Numbered from the stretch's first letter, positions 1 to 8,036 are shown. The stretch: 64,000 nucleotides of DNA from Nocardiopsis sp. TSRI0078 (GCF_001905145.1 NZ_LWLB01000002.1:66883-130882), one strand, 5' to 3'. A program made the numbers and translations. Notes: generated by a model not told the origin, from the letters alone.

Positions 1-791
1 TGGACATCGCCCTGTGGGACCTGGGTGCCCGTGCGGCGGGGATGAGCCTGGTGGACCTGGTGGGGCGGCGCCGGGAGTCGGTGCCCGCCTACGGCAGCGG
101 GGTGAACCTGGACTATCCCCTGGAGGACCTGCTGGAGCAGGTGCGCGGGTGGGTGGAGGCCGGGCACTCGGCGGTCAAGATGAAGGTGGGCTCGTCCGAC
201 CCGGCCCGCGACGTGGAGCGGGTGGGGGCGGTGCGCGAGCTGCTGGGGCCCGAGCGTCTGCTGATGGTGGACGCCAACCAGCGCTGGGACGTGCCGCGGG
301 CGGTGCGTGCGCTGGAGGCGTTGGAGGAGTTCGACCCGCACTTCGTGGAGGAGCCGCTTCCCGCGGAGGACCTGCGGGCACACGCCCGGCTGCGTGAGCG
401 CACACGGGTCCCGTTCGCGATCGGGGAGAACCTGCGCACGGTCGAGGAGTTCGAGCGGGCCGTGGAGTCGGGGGTGTGCGACGTCGCCCAGCCCAACGTG
501 GTGCGGGTCGGCGGTATCACTCCGTTCCTGCGGATCGCGGAGTCGATGGCGCGCCGGGGTGTGCCGGTGGCTCCGCACCTGTTGCCCGAGCTGTCGGGGC
601 AGTTGGCGCTGTGTCTGCCCCGGGTGGCCATGGTCGAGGACATCGACCGGGCCTCCTTCGCCGCGCTGGGCGCGTTGGCCCGCCCCAGCGGGGTGGAGTT
701 CGACCGGGGTCAGGTACGCGCCGAGACCGGGCACGGCCACGGCCTGGTGTTCGCCGACACGCTCACGCCGGTCGCGGACGCTTCCCCCTAG
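1..791 (+). CDS. Mandelate racemase/muconate lactonizing enzyme family protein, 5' truncated
   Basis: This is the C-terminal part of an enolase-superfamily enzyme that enters from the left edge. The frame is open from base 3 and reads DIALWDLGARAAG before the ATG at 42, so that ATG is internal. Barrel signatures appear in order: a KMK lysine pair near base 177, the Mg2+ ligand motifs DANQ (near 268), EEPL (near 349) and GEN (near 424), and a late histidine in PHLLPE (near 577). The family abstracts a proton alpha to a carboxylate; members are sugar-acid dehydratases, racemases or cycloisomerases. The substrate cannot be read from this fragment. The gene ends at TAG and converges on an HxlR regulator across a strong hairpin. 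Confidence 0.85.
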   Translation, partial: DIALWDLGARAAGMSLVDLVGRRRESVPAYGSGVNLDYPLEDLLEQVRGWVEAGHSAVKMKVGSSDPARDVERVGAVRELLGPERLLMVDANQRWDVPRAVRALEALEEFDPHFVEEPLPAEDLRAHARLRERTRVPFAIGENLRTVEEFERAVESGVCDVAQPNVVRVGGITPFLRIAESMARRGVPVAPHLLPELSGQLALCLPRVAMVEDIDRASFAALGALARPSGVEFDRGQVRAETGHGHGLVFADTLTPVADASP

Positions 792-792
792 C

Positions 793-853
793 ACCGGGTG
801 CGCGACCGGCGGGCCGGGACACCTCGTGGCGGGGGTGTCCCGGCCCCGTCGTG
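793..853. repeat. 61-bp dispersed hairpin repeat, copy 1 (terminator-like)
   Basis: A 61-base segment recurs at 3118-3178 with one difference. It contains a perfect 13-bp stem (811-823 pairing with 834-846) and a 10-base loop. It lies between two convergent genes, so it probably also acts as a bidirectional terminator, although no T tract follows. Confidence 0.8.
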
Positions 854-868
854 CGTGGGCGGGGCCGC

Positions 869-1372
869 TTATTCGTCAGGTGTGTAGCGTTCCCTCATCT
901 CCGGCCCGGCGGCCGGTCCTGCGGTGAAGACGTAGGTGTCCGCGTCGTCCAGGCGCCGCCCGGTCACCGCGTCGACCACGATCGGTTCGACCTCCTCGCG
1001 GCTCTTCGCGTCCACCAGGATCATGCGGCGTTCCTCGGGGGCCAGCCGGGAGTTTCCCCAGGCGGCCAGGGTGACGACGACCGGGCGCAGCGAGCGGCCC
1101 AGTTCGGTGAGCACGTACTCGTGGCGAACGGGTCTGCTCTGGTAGGGCCGCCGCTCCAGGAAGCCGTCCGAGACCAGCCTCCTGAGCCGTCCGGTGAGCA
1201 TGCTGGACGAGATGCCGAGGTTCCGCTGAAACTCGTCGAAGCGCGTGTAGCCGTCGAAGACGTCGTGCAGCAGCAGGAGCGTCCACCAGTCGCCGACGTA
1301 CTCGATCGCCGTCGACAGCGGGCACTCGCGGTCCTCCCGGCGTATCCGACCGGTCACGGCACTCTCCTCCAT
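869..1372 (-). CDS. HxlR-family transcriptional regulator
   Basis: A 167-residue winged-helix regulator. The N-terminal half carries the HxlR core: ECPLSTAIEYVGDWWTLLLL, then an RFDEFQRNLGISSSMLTGRL recognition region and the wing up to VLTELGRSL. The signature cysteine (C in DRECPL) is present; in several family members it senses electrophiles or disulfide stress (family knowledge). The ATG at 1372 is chosen because upstream in-frame sequence is not regulator-like. The gene is divergent from the SnoaL-like/SDR pair at 1499, which it probably controls. A direct repeat in the intergenic region is a candidate operator. The C-terminal extension of about 50 residues resembles nothing specific. 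Confidence 0.88.
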   Translation of the reverse strand: MEESAVTGRIRREDRECPLSTAIEYVGDWWTLLLLHDVFDGYTRFDEFQRNLGISSSMLTGRLRRLVSDGFLERRPYQSRPVRHEYVLTELGRSLRPVVVTLAAWGNSRLAPEERRMILVDAKSREEVEPIVVDAVTGRRLDDADTYVFTAGPAAGPEMRERYTPDE

Positions 1373-1393
1373 AGTTGCTGCTAATATCGAAGC

Positions 1394-1420
1394 AAGTAAC
1401 TTCCATTTTAGAAGTAACTT
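1394..1420. promoter_or_regulatory. Candidate HxlR operator: paired AAGTAACTT direct repeat
   Basis: AAGTAACTT occurs at 1394-1402 and again at 1412-1420, 18 bp apart, and each copy is itself nearly palindromic. The AT-rich block stands out in very GC-rich DNA and lies between the divergent regulator and the SnoaL-like gene. Confidence 0.5.
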
Positions 1421-1498
1421 TGGGGTGGTCACTCCCATGACCACGTTCCGGGATGGCGCGGCCGACGAGCCGCTCACTCCCGTAATTCGGAGGATCTC

Positions 1499-1852
1499 AT
1501 GACCAACACCCGAGCCGTCGACCTCGATCGTCTCCCCGAGACCGTCACGGCCTACCTGACCGCGCACAACGCGCGCGACGCGGCGACTGCGGCGTCCTTC
1601 TTCGCCACCGACGCCACCGTCGTCGATGACGGGCGCACCCACAAGGGCATCGGTGCCATCACCCGCTGGGCGAAGGAGGCCGGGAACGCGTTCACCTACA
1701 CGGCCGTGCCGATCCGCGCCGAGACCGGCGGCGAGGACCGGTACACCGTCGTCCAGCACCTTGAGGGGGACTTTCCCGGAGGGGAGATCGACCTGCGCCA
1801 CCATTTCACCCTCAGGGAGGGGTGCATCGCAAGACTGGTGATCGAGCCGTGA
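1499..1852 (+). CDS. SnoaL-like (NTF2-fold) domain protein
   Basis: A 117-residue single-domain protein of the NTF2/SnoaL-like fold. The N-terminal helix reads VTAYLTAHNARDAATAASFF, followed by TDATVVDDGRTHKG and a late strand with RHHFTLREG; this order of a helical cap and curved sheet is typical of the superfamily. Family members are polyketide cyclases, isomerases or ligand carriers; no catalytic Asp/His pair identifies a reaction here. The start has a GGAGG Shine-Dalgarno near 1487. Its TGA overlaps the GTG of the following SDR gene (GTGA), so the two are translationally coupled and probably handle the same small molecule under control of the divergent HxlR gene. Confidence 0.8.
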   Translation: MTNTRAVDLDRLPETVTAYLTAHNARDAATAASFFATDATVVDDGRTHKGIGAITRWAKEAGNAFTYTAVPIRAETGGEDRYTVVQHLEGDFPGGEIDLRHHFTLREGCIARLVIEP

Positions 1853-2697
1853 ACGCCGCCACCTGGTTCATCACGGGAGGCACCCCGGGCGGGTTCGGTA
1901 TGGCCTACGCCGAAGCCGTGCTCGCCCGGGGAGGCCGGGTCGCCCTGACCGTGCGCCGCCCCGAGGAACTCGGCGCCTGGGCGGAGGAGCACGACGGCGA
2001 CACGCTCGTCCTACCGCTCGACGTCACCGAACCGGACGGTGTGCGCGCCGCCGTGGCCACTGCCGAGGAACACTTCGGCGGCATCGACGTCCTGGTCAAC
2101 AATGCGGGACGCGGCTGGTACGGATCAATCGAGGGGATGGACGAGGCCGCCGTGCGGCGCACCTTCGAGGTCAACTTCTTCTCCGTCCTGCACGTCACCC
2201 GTGCCGTCCTCCCGGGCATGCGCTCCAGGGGAGGCGGGTGGATCGTCAACATGTCGTCGGTCGCAGGACTGGTCGGAACGCCCGGATTCGGCTTCTACAC
2301 GGCGGCCAAGTTCGCCCTGGAAGGAATGACGGAGGTCCTCCGCCGCGAGACGGAGCCCTTCGGCATCCGGGTGATGGCGGTCGAGCCCGGAGCGTTCCGT
2401 ACCCGGGCCTACGCCGGATTCGCCGACGAGCCCGTCCGAGAGGCACTGACCGCCTACCTGCCCATGCTGGAGGAGTTGCGCGCCGCCATGGTCTCCCAGG
2501 ACGGCGTCCAGCCGGGTGATCCGGAGCGCGGGGTGCAGGCCGTTCTCGCCGCCATGGAGAGGCGGGAGCCGCCGCACCGCCTGGTCCTGGGCGCGGAGGG
2601 CTACGAGGCGGTCGCCGCGCGCTGGGAGGAGTCCTTGGTCGCGCTCCGCGCCGACGAGGCCCTCTCCAGGGGAGCCGACTTCCCGCCGGGCGGATGA
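1849..2697 (+). CDS. Short-chain dehydrogenase/reductase (SDR)
   Basis: A 282-residue classical SDR oxidoreductase. The Rossmann motif TGGTPGGFG lies near the N-terminus, NNAG follows around residue 80, and the catalytic Ser (NMSSVAG) and Tyr-Lys (YTAAK) are all in place, so it should be active with NAD(P)H on an alcohol or ketone. Its length matches the family. I start it at the GTG at 1849, which overlaps the upstream stop codon, rather than the in-frame ATG at 1822 inside the SnoaL-like gene. The substrate is unknown; co-expression with the SnoaL-like protein suggests detoxification or tailoring of a small carbonyl compound. Confidence 0.88.
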   Translation: MNAATWFITGGTPGGFGMAYAEAVLARGGRVALTVRRPEELGAWAEEHDGDTLVLPLDVTEPDGVRAAVATAEEHFGGIDVLVNNAGRGWYGSIEGMDEAAVRRTFEVNFFSVLHVTRAVLPGMRSRGGGWIVNMSSVAGLVGTPGFGFYTAAKFALEGMTEVLRRETEPFGIRVMAVEPGAFRTRAYAGFADEPVREALTAYLPMLEELRAAMVSQDGVQPGDPERGVQAVLAAMERREPPHRLVLGAEGYEAVAARWEESLVALRADEALSRGADFPPGG

Positions 2698-3055
2698 CCC
2701 CGGCCTCCCGTGCCCCAGACGGCCGCCGACCCCACGAGGGGAGTGTCCGGGGAAACCGGAATAGGACCTGACGCTGAGCGCGGTTCTTCGTTCCAACGCC
2801 AGCCGAGCGACCAGACCGAGAAGACGGAAGGTGGCCATGCCCTCGCCAAGAGGACCGTGGGCTGCCACCGCGCCGAGTGCTGCTCGGTCCTCCTGGGTGA
2901 CCGGCGAGGCTGTGACCCGCGGCAGCCCTCGCGCTTCCCGGCATGACAGGGCCGGGGCGTCATCAGTGGACCTTTCCGCCCGCTGGTGCCCGGCCGTGCT
3001 CTTGGACCGGACCGTCACCGTGACTGCCCTCGCCGTTCCGCGTCCCGAGTCGGTT

Positions 3056-3091
3056 GGGCCGGGACGTCCAGTGACGGTGGCGTCCCGGCCC
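3056..3091. terminator. Hairpin, 11-bp perfect stem
   Basis: GGGCCGGGACG (3056-3066) pairs exactly with CGTCCCGGCCC (3081-3091) around a 14-base loop. It shares its stem core with the 61-bp repeat just downstream and may terminate readthrough from the SDR operon. Confidence 0.5.
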
Positions 3092-3117
3092 TGTCAGGCG
3101 CAGGAGTACTCAGCGGG

Positions 3118-3178
3118 ACCGGGTGCGCGACCGGCGGGCCGGGACACCTCGTGGCGGGGGTGCCCCGGCCCCGTCGTG
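3118..3178. repeat. 61-bp dispersed hairpin repeat, copy 2
   Basis: It is identical to 793-853 except for one base inside the right stem arm, which leaves 12 of 13 stem pairs. Here it sits about 70 bp upstream of a same-strand gene rather than between convergent genes. Confidence 0.8.
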
Positions 3179-3238
3179 AGTACGGGTACTCAGGCGGTGT
3201 GGGTGCGGGTACCGATGTGCGCGGGACGGGCGCGCTCC

Positions 3239-3244
3239 TAGGTT
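3239..3244 (+). promoter_or_regulatory. Probable -10 hexamer, leaderless start
   Basis: TAGGTT ends 6 bases before the ATG at 3251 and no Shine-Dalgarno intervenes, as expected for a leaderless mRNA. Confidence 0.5.
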
Positions 3245-3250
3245 CGGGGT

Positions 3251-3625
3251 ATGGTCTCCCTCCTCGGACACACCGCGATGGTCCTGCACTTCTGCTTCCT
3301 CTGCTTCGTCGTCTTCGGCGGTTTCCTGGCCTGGCGCCGGCCCCGGCTGTTCTGGGTGCACCTGGGGGTGGCCGCCTACGCCCTGGGCATCGTGGTCATC
3401 GACTGGCCGTGTCTGCTGACCGAGGTCGAGAACTGGTCGCGGCTGGAGACCGGGCGTGCGGTGATGGAGCACGGTTTCATCGACTTCTACCTGACCGGGA
3501 ACCTCTATCCGCCCGAGCACCTGCTGACCTCGCGCCTGGTCATGGCGGCGGTCGTGGCGGTCTCCTGGGCGGGCGCGGGGTGGCTGCGCCTGCGGCGGCG
3601 CCTTCCGGAGCGGGCCCGGGTGTGA
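3251..3625 (+). CDS. DUF2784 family membrane protein
   Basis: A 124-residue integral membrane protein with three predicted membrane segments (about residues 8-28, 33-53 and 92-112). The pattern VFGGFLAWRRPRLFWVHLG, then LTEVENW and a later YP motif between segments 2 and 3, is what I recall for the DUF2784 family. The biochemical role of that family is unknown. The length is normal. The start is supported by a -10-like hexamer 6 bases upstream. It stands alone, convergent with the response-regulator gene downstream. Confidence 0.8.
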   Translation: MVSLLGHTAMVLHFCFLCFVVFGGFLAWRRPRLFWVHLGVAAYALGIVVIDWPCLLTEVENWSRLETGRAVMEHGFIDFYLTGNLYPPEHLLTSRLVMAAVVAVSWAGAGWLRLRRRLPERARV

Positions 3626-3862
3626 GCCCCGGGCCCGGGGCGCTGGGCGGGCTGTGGCCCGGGGCCGTGCCGCGGCTACCTCCCGTTTCCCGGACGGTGT
3701 GCTCCGGCATCCCGTGGCACGGCACGAAGGAACGCTCCCCCGTCTCGTCGACCGTGTTGGCCCGCTGTCACCGTCCGTCGCGGGGTTTGGCCGTAAACGC
3801 CCACTCCCGGAGCCCGTGGGGGGCCTTCCGGAGGACCTGGCGCCGGGGCGGACCCGGCGGGC

Positions 3863-4514
3863 TCAGGTCAGTCCGGCGTCGTGGGCCAGCAGCGCGATCT
3901 GGGTGCGGTTGTCCAGGCCGAGCTTGGTCAGGGCGTTGGAGACGTGGGCCTTGACCGTGGCCACGCTCATGTACAGCTGCGCGGCGATCTCGGCGTTGCT
4001 GTGGCCCCTGGCCACGGCGAGGGCCACCTCGTGCTCGCGGGGGCTGAGCCGGGCCAGGGACGTGCGTGCACGCTGGTGCGCCGGCCTGGACGGCGGTGCG
4101 CTCCATCAGGCGCCGGGTGATGGACGCGGACAGGATGGGCTCCCCGGCGGCCACCCGCAGGACCGCGTCCACGATCCGTGCGGGCGGGGTGTCCTTGAGC
4201 AGGAAGCCGCTGGCGCCGGCGCGCAGGGCGTAGAGGATGTTCTCGTCGGTGTCGAAGGTGGTGAGCACGACGACCTCGGGCGGGGGCGTGCGCGCACGCA
4301 GCCTGCGGGTGGCGGTGATGCCGTCCACGCGGGGCATGCGCAGGTCCATCAGGACCACGTCGGGGGAGTGGGTGTCGGCCGCGGCCAGGACCTCGTCGCC
4401 GTCGGTGGCCTCGCCGACCACGGTGATGCCGTGGACTCCGTCGAGCATCATGGTCAGTCCGCCGCGGACGAGGGCGTCGTCGTCGACGATGAGGACGCGC
4501 GGCGGACGATTCAT
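3863..4514 (-). pseudogene. NarL/LuxR-type response regulator, frameshifted between receiver and DNA-binding domains
   Basis: The receiver domain is intact: acidic pair DDD near residue 11, phospho-acceptor Asp57 in VVLMDLRM and the late Lys in FLLKDT. The LuxR-type helix-turn-helix is also intact (LSPREHEVALAVARGHSNAE through VATVKAHVSNALTKLG, ending at TGA 3863), but the two halves are in different frames. The break falls within about 4055-4085, in the linker; the total of 652 bases is one more than a multiple of three. This is either a real null mutation or a one-base sequence error. The ATG at 4514 overlaps the kinase TGA (ATGA), so it was translationally coupled to the kinase. Confidence 0.8.
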
Positions 4515-5689
4515 GCCGGCCATGGTAGCCAGGCCCGCAGGTGGAAGCCCTCCCGGGTGCGCTCGTGGTCGAGCCGTCCCCCGGCCAGGCGCACCCGCTC
4601 GGTCAGGCCGACCAGCCCGGTCCCGCCGCCCGGTGTCGGGGGAGCCGGCTCCCCGGCGGGGGCCGCCCCGCCGGAGTCCGGGACGGGGTTGAGCAGGTCG
4701 ATCACCAGGCCCTCTCCAGGGCCGCCTTCCACGCGCACGCGTACCGGCTGGCCGGGAGCGTGCTTGCGGGCGTTGGTCAGACCCTCCTGGACCAGCCGGT
4801 AGGCGGTGCGGCCGGTGGCGGCGGGCAGGGCCTCGGGTGTGGCCACCGTGTCGTCGAGGTCCACGTGCTCTCCGGCGGCGCGCGCCTCCTCCAGCAGCCG
4901 GGGCAGGTCGGTCAGGACCGGCTGCGGGCGCCCCTCGTCCGCGGCGTCCTCCTCGCGCAGCACGCCGATCACCTCGCGCAGCTCCTCCAGGGCCTGGTGG
5001 ACGCCGGTGCGCACCACTCCGGCGGCGCGGGAGAGCTGCTCGGGCGGGGCGTCGGGCCGGTACTCCAGCGCCCCGGCGTAGGTGGCCAGCAGGGACAGCC
5101 GGTGGGCGAGCACGTCGTGCATCTCGCGGGCGATGCGGGTGCGCTCCAGCATCCGCGCCTCGGCCACCCGGCGGCCCTGTTCGGCCTCGGCCCGCAGGGC
5201 GCGCTCGCGCAGGGACATCACCAGCGCGCAGCGGGCCCGGGTCAGGGCGCCCCAGCCGACCAGCGCGCCGGACACGGCGGTGACCAGGGCCAGCCACCAG
5301 GCGTAGGAGATGTCGGCGCTGGGTTGGAGCAGTCCCTGGAGCGCGTGTGCGGCGACCGCCGCCGCGGCGACCGCGGCGGCCGTGGGGAAGGCGCGCCGCT
5401 GGGCGACCTGGAGCACGCCCAGCGCGGCCGCCGGGGTGGCGGCGGGGGAGAGGGCGGCGAGTACGGCCGGGCCCAGCGCGCCGGGGGCCGGCCACCGCAG
5501 CATGGCGGGGGAGAGCGCGCAGGCCAAGACTCCGATGCCCAGGTCCAGCCACCGCGACCAGGAGTCGGCGTGCTGGTCCCAGCGCGCCCAGACCGTCGCC
5601 GCGACCTGGACGCCGACCACGGCGACCACCGCGGTCACGGCCCGGGGGGAGCCCCAGCGCGCGGAACGGGTGTCCATCGGGCTTCGCAC
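4511..5689 (-). CDS. Sensor histidine kinase, HisKA_3 type
   Basis: A 392-residue kinase with an N-terminal membrane region of about four to five hydrophobic segments (residues 18-150). The dimerisation/phospho-acceptor motif REMHDVLAHRLSLL places His near residue 191. A HATPase domain follows, with the N-box variant EGLTNARKHA and the G-box GGGTGLVGLTERV. It phosphorylates the adjacent NarL-type regulator, whose gene overlaps it by four bases. The ligand is not evident, since there is no extracellular sensor domain. The GTG at 5689 is preferred because TAGGCT lies 6 bases upstream (5696-5701) and no Shine-Dalgarno is present. Confidence 0.9.
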   Translation of the reverse strand: MRSPMDTRSARWGSPRAVTAVVAVVGVQVAATVWARWDQHADSWSRWLDLGIGVLACALSPAMLRWPAPGALGPAVLAALSPAATPAAALGVLQVAQRRAFPTAAAVAAAAVAAHALQGLLQPSADISYAWWLALVTAVSGALVGWGALTRARCALVMSLRERALRAEAEQGRRVAEARMLERTRIAREMHDVLAHRLSLLATYAGALEYRPDAPPEQLSRAAGVVRTGVHQALEELREVIGVLREEDAADEGRPQPVLTDLPRLLEEARAAGEHVDLDDTVATPEALPAATGRTAYRLVQEGLTNARKHAPGQPVRVRVEGGPGEGLVIDLLNPVPDSGGAAPAGEPAPPTPGGGTGLVGLTERVRLAGGRLDHERTREGFHLRAWLPWPA

Positions 5690-6021
5690 CCGGTCAGCCT
5701 AGACCCGGGCGGACCGGGGCCGACACCGACCAAAGTCGGAGTCCGCCTTGTCCGGGGTCGGTACCCGGACGGCCCCGGGGCCGATGCGGCGGCCCCGGCG
5801 TGAGGGGGAGGGTGGGCGTGGGACGCCCGGGGGCCGGTGCTCCGAACCGCCCGGCCGCGGTGTCCCCCGGCAGCGGTGGGGCGCGGGTTCCCGCACCGAC
5901 CCGGTATCCGTGGGGCGGTTCGCCCCGCCGGGCCGTGCGCGGGAGGGATGTGCACTCCCGTGCTCCGCGTGCGGCCGCACCCGCTTTGCGACACGACACC
6001 GACGACGGCGAGGAAGCTCCC
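5690..6021. other. Divergent intergenic region
   Basis: About 330 bp between the kinase gene and the DUF6069 gene. It has the kinase -10 (TAGGCT on the minus strand, 5696-5701) and a GAGGAAG Shine-Dalgarno before 6022. No other gene is visible. Confidence 0.5.
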
Positions 6022-6441
6022 ATGACCACCACGGCCCCTGTCACTTCCGGCACCTCCTCCCGGCCCACCGCGCGGCGGGCCCTGACCGTGGCCGCCGCGG
6101 TGCTCGCGCCCCTGTTCCTGTGGGCCCTGACCGTTCCGTTGGCGGGGGTGGAGCTGACGGCCCTCCCCGGCGGAGAGCCCCGGGCCGTGGGGCCCGTGGC
6201 CGTCGCCGTGGCGGGTCTGGTCTTCGGTCTGGCCGCCTGGGCGCTGCTGGCGGTCCTGGAGCGCACCGTGCGGCGGCCCGGCAGGGTGTGGACGGTCGTC
6301 GCCTTCAGCGTGCTCGTGCTGTCCCTGGCCGGACCGGTCACCAGCGGTGCCGAGCCGGCGGCCGTGCTGGTGCTGGCGGGGATGCACGTCCTGGTCGGGG
6401 CGGTGCTGATCCTGGGTCTGGGCCGTTCGTCCCGCTCCTGA
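6022..6441 (+). CDS. DUF6069 family membrane protein
   Basis: A 139-residue protein with four predicted membrane helices, starting around residues 22, 58, 92 and 113. The pattern of a short basic N-terminus, PLAGVELT, PGGEPRAVGPVAVAVAGLV, LLAVLERTVRRP and a final MHVLVGAVLI helix is what I associate with DUF6069. Its function is unknown; in actinomycetes the family is often found beside two-component or TetR regulators. The ATG at 6022 follows GAGGAAG at a good distance. The two-component system upstream may control it, which is inference. Confidence 0.75.
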   Translation: MTTTAPVTSGTSSRPTARRALTVAAAVLAPLFLWALTVPLAGVELTALPGGEPRAVGPVAVAVAGLVFGLAAWALLAVLERTVRRPGRVWTVVAFSVLVLSLAGPVTSGAEPAAVLVLAGMHVLVGAVLILGLGRSSRS

Positions 6442-6461
6442 ACGCCCCGCCGCCACGGTCC

Positions 6462-6487
6462 GGGCCGGGAGGGGAGGGGAGGGGAGG
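6462..6487 (+). repeat. G-rich tract with quadruplex potential
   Basis: Five runs of three or four G separated by one or two bases, including three tandem GGGGA units, just after the DUF6069 stop codon. Confidence 0.5.
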
Positions 6488-6650
6488 CGTTCGCGGTACC
6501 GGGGACGCCGACCAGGAGCGGTCCTCGGCTCCCCGGCTCTCCCGTCTCGGCGATCCGACGCCGATGCGGGGCGGGTGTCTCCCAGCGGTGCCGCCGAGCG
6601 TGTGCGGGCGGGACGGCTCGCCGGACCCGCCGGATCCGCCGGCCCCGAGG

Positions 6651-7124
6651 CTACCCCGTCTCCGACATGCGCCGCCGGGTGCGGGAGGGCGCCGACGCGG
6701 GCAGTGTGGCGAGGACGTCGGCGACGGTGGTCCCGGCGAGGCTGTGCCGCCACGCCTGGTGCGCCTCGGCCATCTTCTCCGCGAGGACGCAGGTACGGCG
6801 GCACTCCTCGGGGGGCAGGGCTCCTTGCCCCTGTTGGCGGATCTCGCGACACTCGTACGGCGGGGACGCGCCGTCGACGGCCTCGACGATCTGCAGGAGC
6901 GTGATCTCGGAGGCGGGTCGCGCGAGTTGGAACCCTCCGCGCGGGCCCGTGGTCGCGGCCAGCAGTCCGGCTCTGACGAGCTGCTTCAACTGCTTGGTGA
7001 GATAGGCCGCCGGCAGGTCGTAGTACTGGGCGAGCTGCGCCGCCGAAGCGCTGGTTCCCGGGTCGAGCTGTGCCAGCGTCGTGGTGCAGTGCAGAACCCA
7101 TTCCGTGCTCACAGGTAGTTTCAC
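6651..7124 (-). CDS. Rrf2-family regulator with three cysteines
   Basis: A 157-residue Rrf2 winged-helix protein. The helix-turn-helix covers SAAQLAQYYDLPAAYLTKQL and the wing TGPRGGFQLARP. Three cysteines near residues 92-112 are spaced C-x15-C-x3-C. IscR/NsrR-type members use three cysteines to hold a redox- or NO-sensitive Fe-S cluster, but the spacing here is wider, so cluster binding is unproven. The GTG start at 7124 lies 7 bases after TAGGAT (minus strand, 7132-7137), consistent with a leaderless transcript. It is divergent from the NmrA-like gene at 7204, the likely target. Confidence 0.88.
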   Translation of the reverse strand: MKLPVSTEWVLHCTTTLAQLDPGTSASAAQLAQYYDLPAAYLTKQLKQLVRAGLLAATTGPRGGFQLARPASEITLLQIVEAVDGASPPYECREIRQQGQGALPPEECRRTCVLAEKMAEAHQAWRHSLAGTTVADVLATLPASAPSRTRRRMSETG

Positions 7125-7126
7125 GG

Positions 7127-7143
7127 CTTCGATCCTATCGAAG
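7127..7143. promoter_or_regulatory. Candidate Rrf2 operator
   Basis: CTTCGA (7127-7132) and TCGAAG (7138-7143) form a 6-5-6 inverted repeat directly upstream of the Rrf2 start, overlapping its -10. The 80-bp divergent region is AT-rich. Confidence 0.45.
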
Positions 7144-7203
7144 ATATTACGGATCTATTTAGTCCTTGATAGGGTTCGTGCGGCAACGAGAGAGGAGATC
7201 ATC

Positions 7204-7959
7204 ATGCGGATCGCGGTTGCCGGAGCGACCGGGAACATCGGAACCCTCACGGTCGCAGCCCTCGAACGGGAGGGGCACGAGGTCGTGCGCATCAGCCGTT
7301 CGCTCGGCGTGGACCTGTCCACGGGCGACGGGCTCGACACCGCCCTGTCCGGTGTCGACGCGGTCGTCGACGCCACCAACGGCCCCGTGACCGACAGGGA
7401 GCGCACGACGGCCTATCTCAGCACCACCACACGGAACCTGCTCGCCGCCGAGGAGCGGGCAGGCGTCCGGCACCACGTGCTGCTCTCGATCGTCGGGATC
7501 CACCGCGTGGAGGGCAACGCCCACTACGCCGGCAAGCGGGAGCAGGAGCGTCTCGTGGCCGCGGGACCGGTGCCGTGGACGATCGTCCCGGCCACACAGT
7601 TCCACGACTTCGCCGCGATGGTGGCGGGCTGGACCGAGCGGGACGGGGCCGCCACGATCGCACCGCTGCTCGTGCAGCCGGTCGCCCCCGCGGACGTGGC
7701 CGACGTCCTCGCCGAGATCGCGGCGGGCGAGCCGCGGGGGCGTTACGCCGATGTCGCCGGACCCGAGACGCAGGACCTGGTGGACATGGCCCGACGCACC
7801 AACGAAGCGCGCGGTCGCGCGGTGAGGCTCGTGCCGACCTGGTCGACGGCCCTCGGCCCGGAGATGGCCGGAGACGTACTCCTGCCGGGCGAGGGCGCCC
7901 GCATCGCACCGACCACCTTCGACGAGTGGCTGGAGGCTCTCTTGGGTCGTGGGGAGTGA
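7204..7959 (+). CDS. NmrA-like NAD(P)-binding protein (atypical SDR)
   Basis: A 251-residue atypical SDR. The dinucleotide motif AVAGATGNIG is at the N-terminus, DATNG around residue 60, and a HYAGKREQE stretch stands in place of the classical YxxxK, followed by WTIVPATQFHDF. Such proteins act as NAD(P)H-dependent quinone or flavin reductases or as redox sensors. The ATG at 7204 follows AGAGGAG. Divergent organisation with the Rrf2 gene is a recurrent pairing and suggests induction by redox or electrophile stress. It converges on the LacI gene. Confidence 0.85.
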   Translation: MRIAVAGATGNIGTLTVAALEREGHEVVRISRSLGVDLSTGDGLDTALSGVDAVVDATNGPVTDRERTTAYLSTTTRNLLAAEERAGVRHHVLLSIVGIHRVEGNAHYAGKREQERLVAAGPVPWTIVPATQFHDFAAMVAGWTERDGAATIAPLLVQPVAPADVADVLAEIAAGEPRGRYADVAGPETQDLVDMARRTNEARGRAVRLVPTWSTALGPEMAGDVLLPGEGARIAPTTFDEWLEALLGRGE

Positions 7960-8036
7960 CGGGGGCGGCGTTCCGCTCTCGGGAGGGATACCGCCTCGTG
8001 AGGGAGCCCGCCCGTTCGCCCGGCCCGGGAGCGGGG

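Larger units (their letters stand above)
2698..3250. other. Gene-free stretch with two hairpins
   Basis: No reading frame here has recognisable protein content on either strand. It holds a perfect 11-bp hairpin (3056-3066 with 3081-3091) and the second copy of the 61-bp repeat (3118-3178); both stems share GGGCCGGGAC. A -10-like hexamer for the next gene lies at 3239. Confidence 0.6.
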
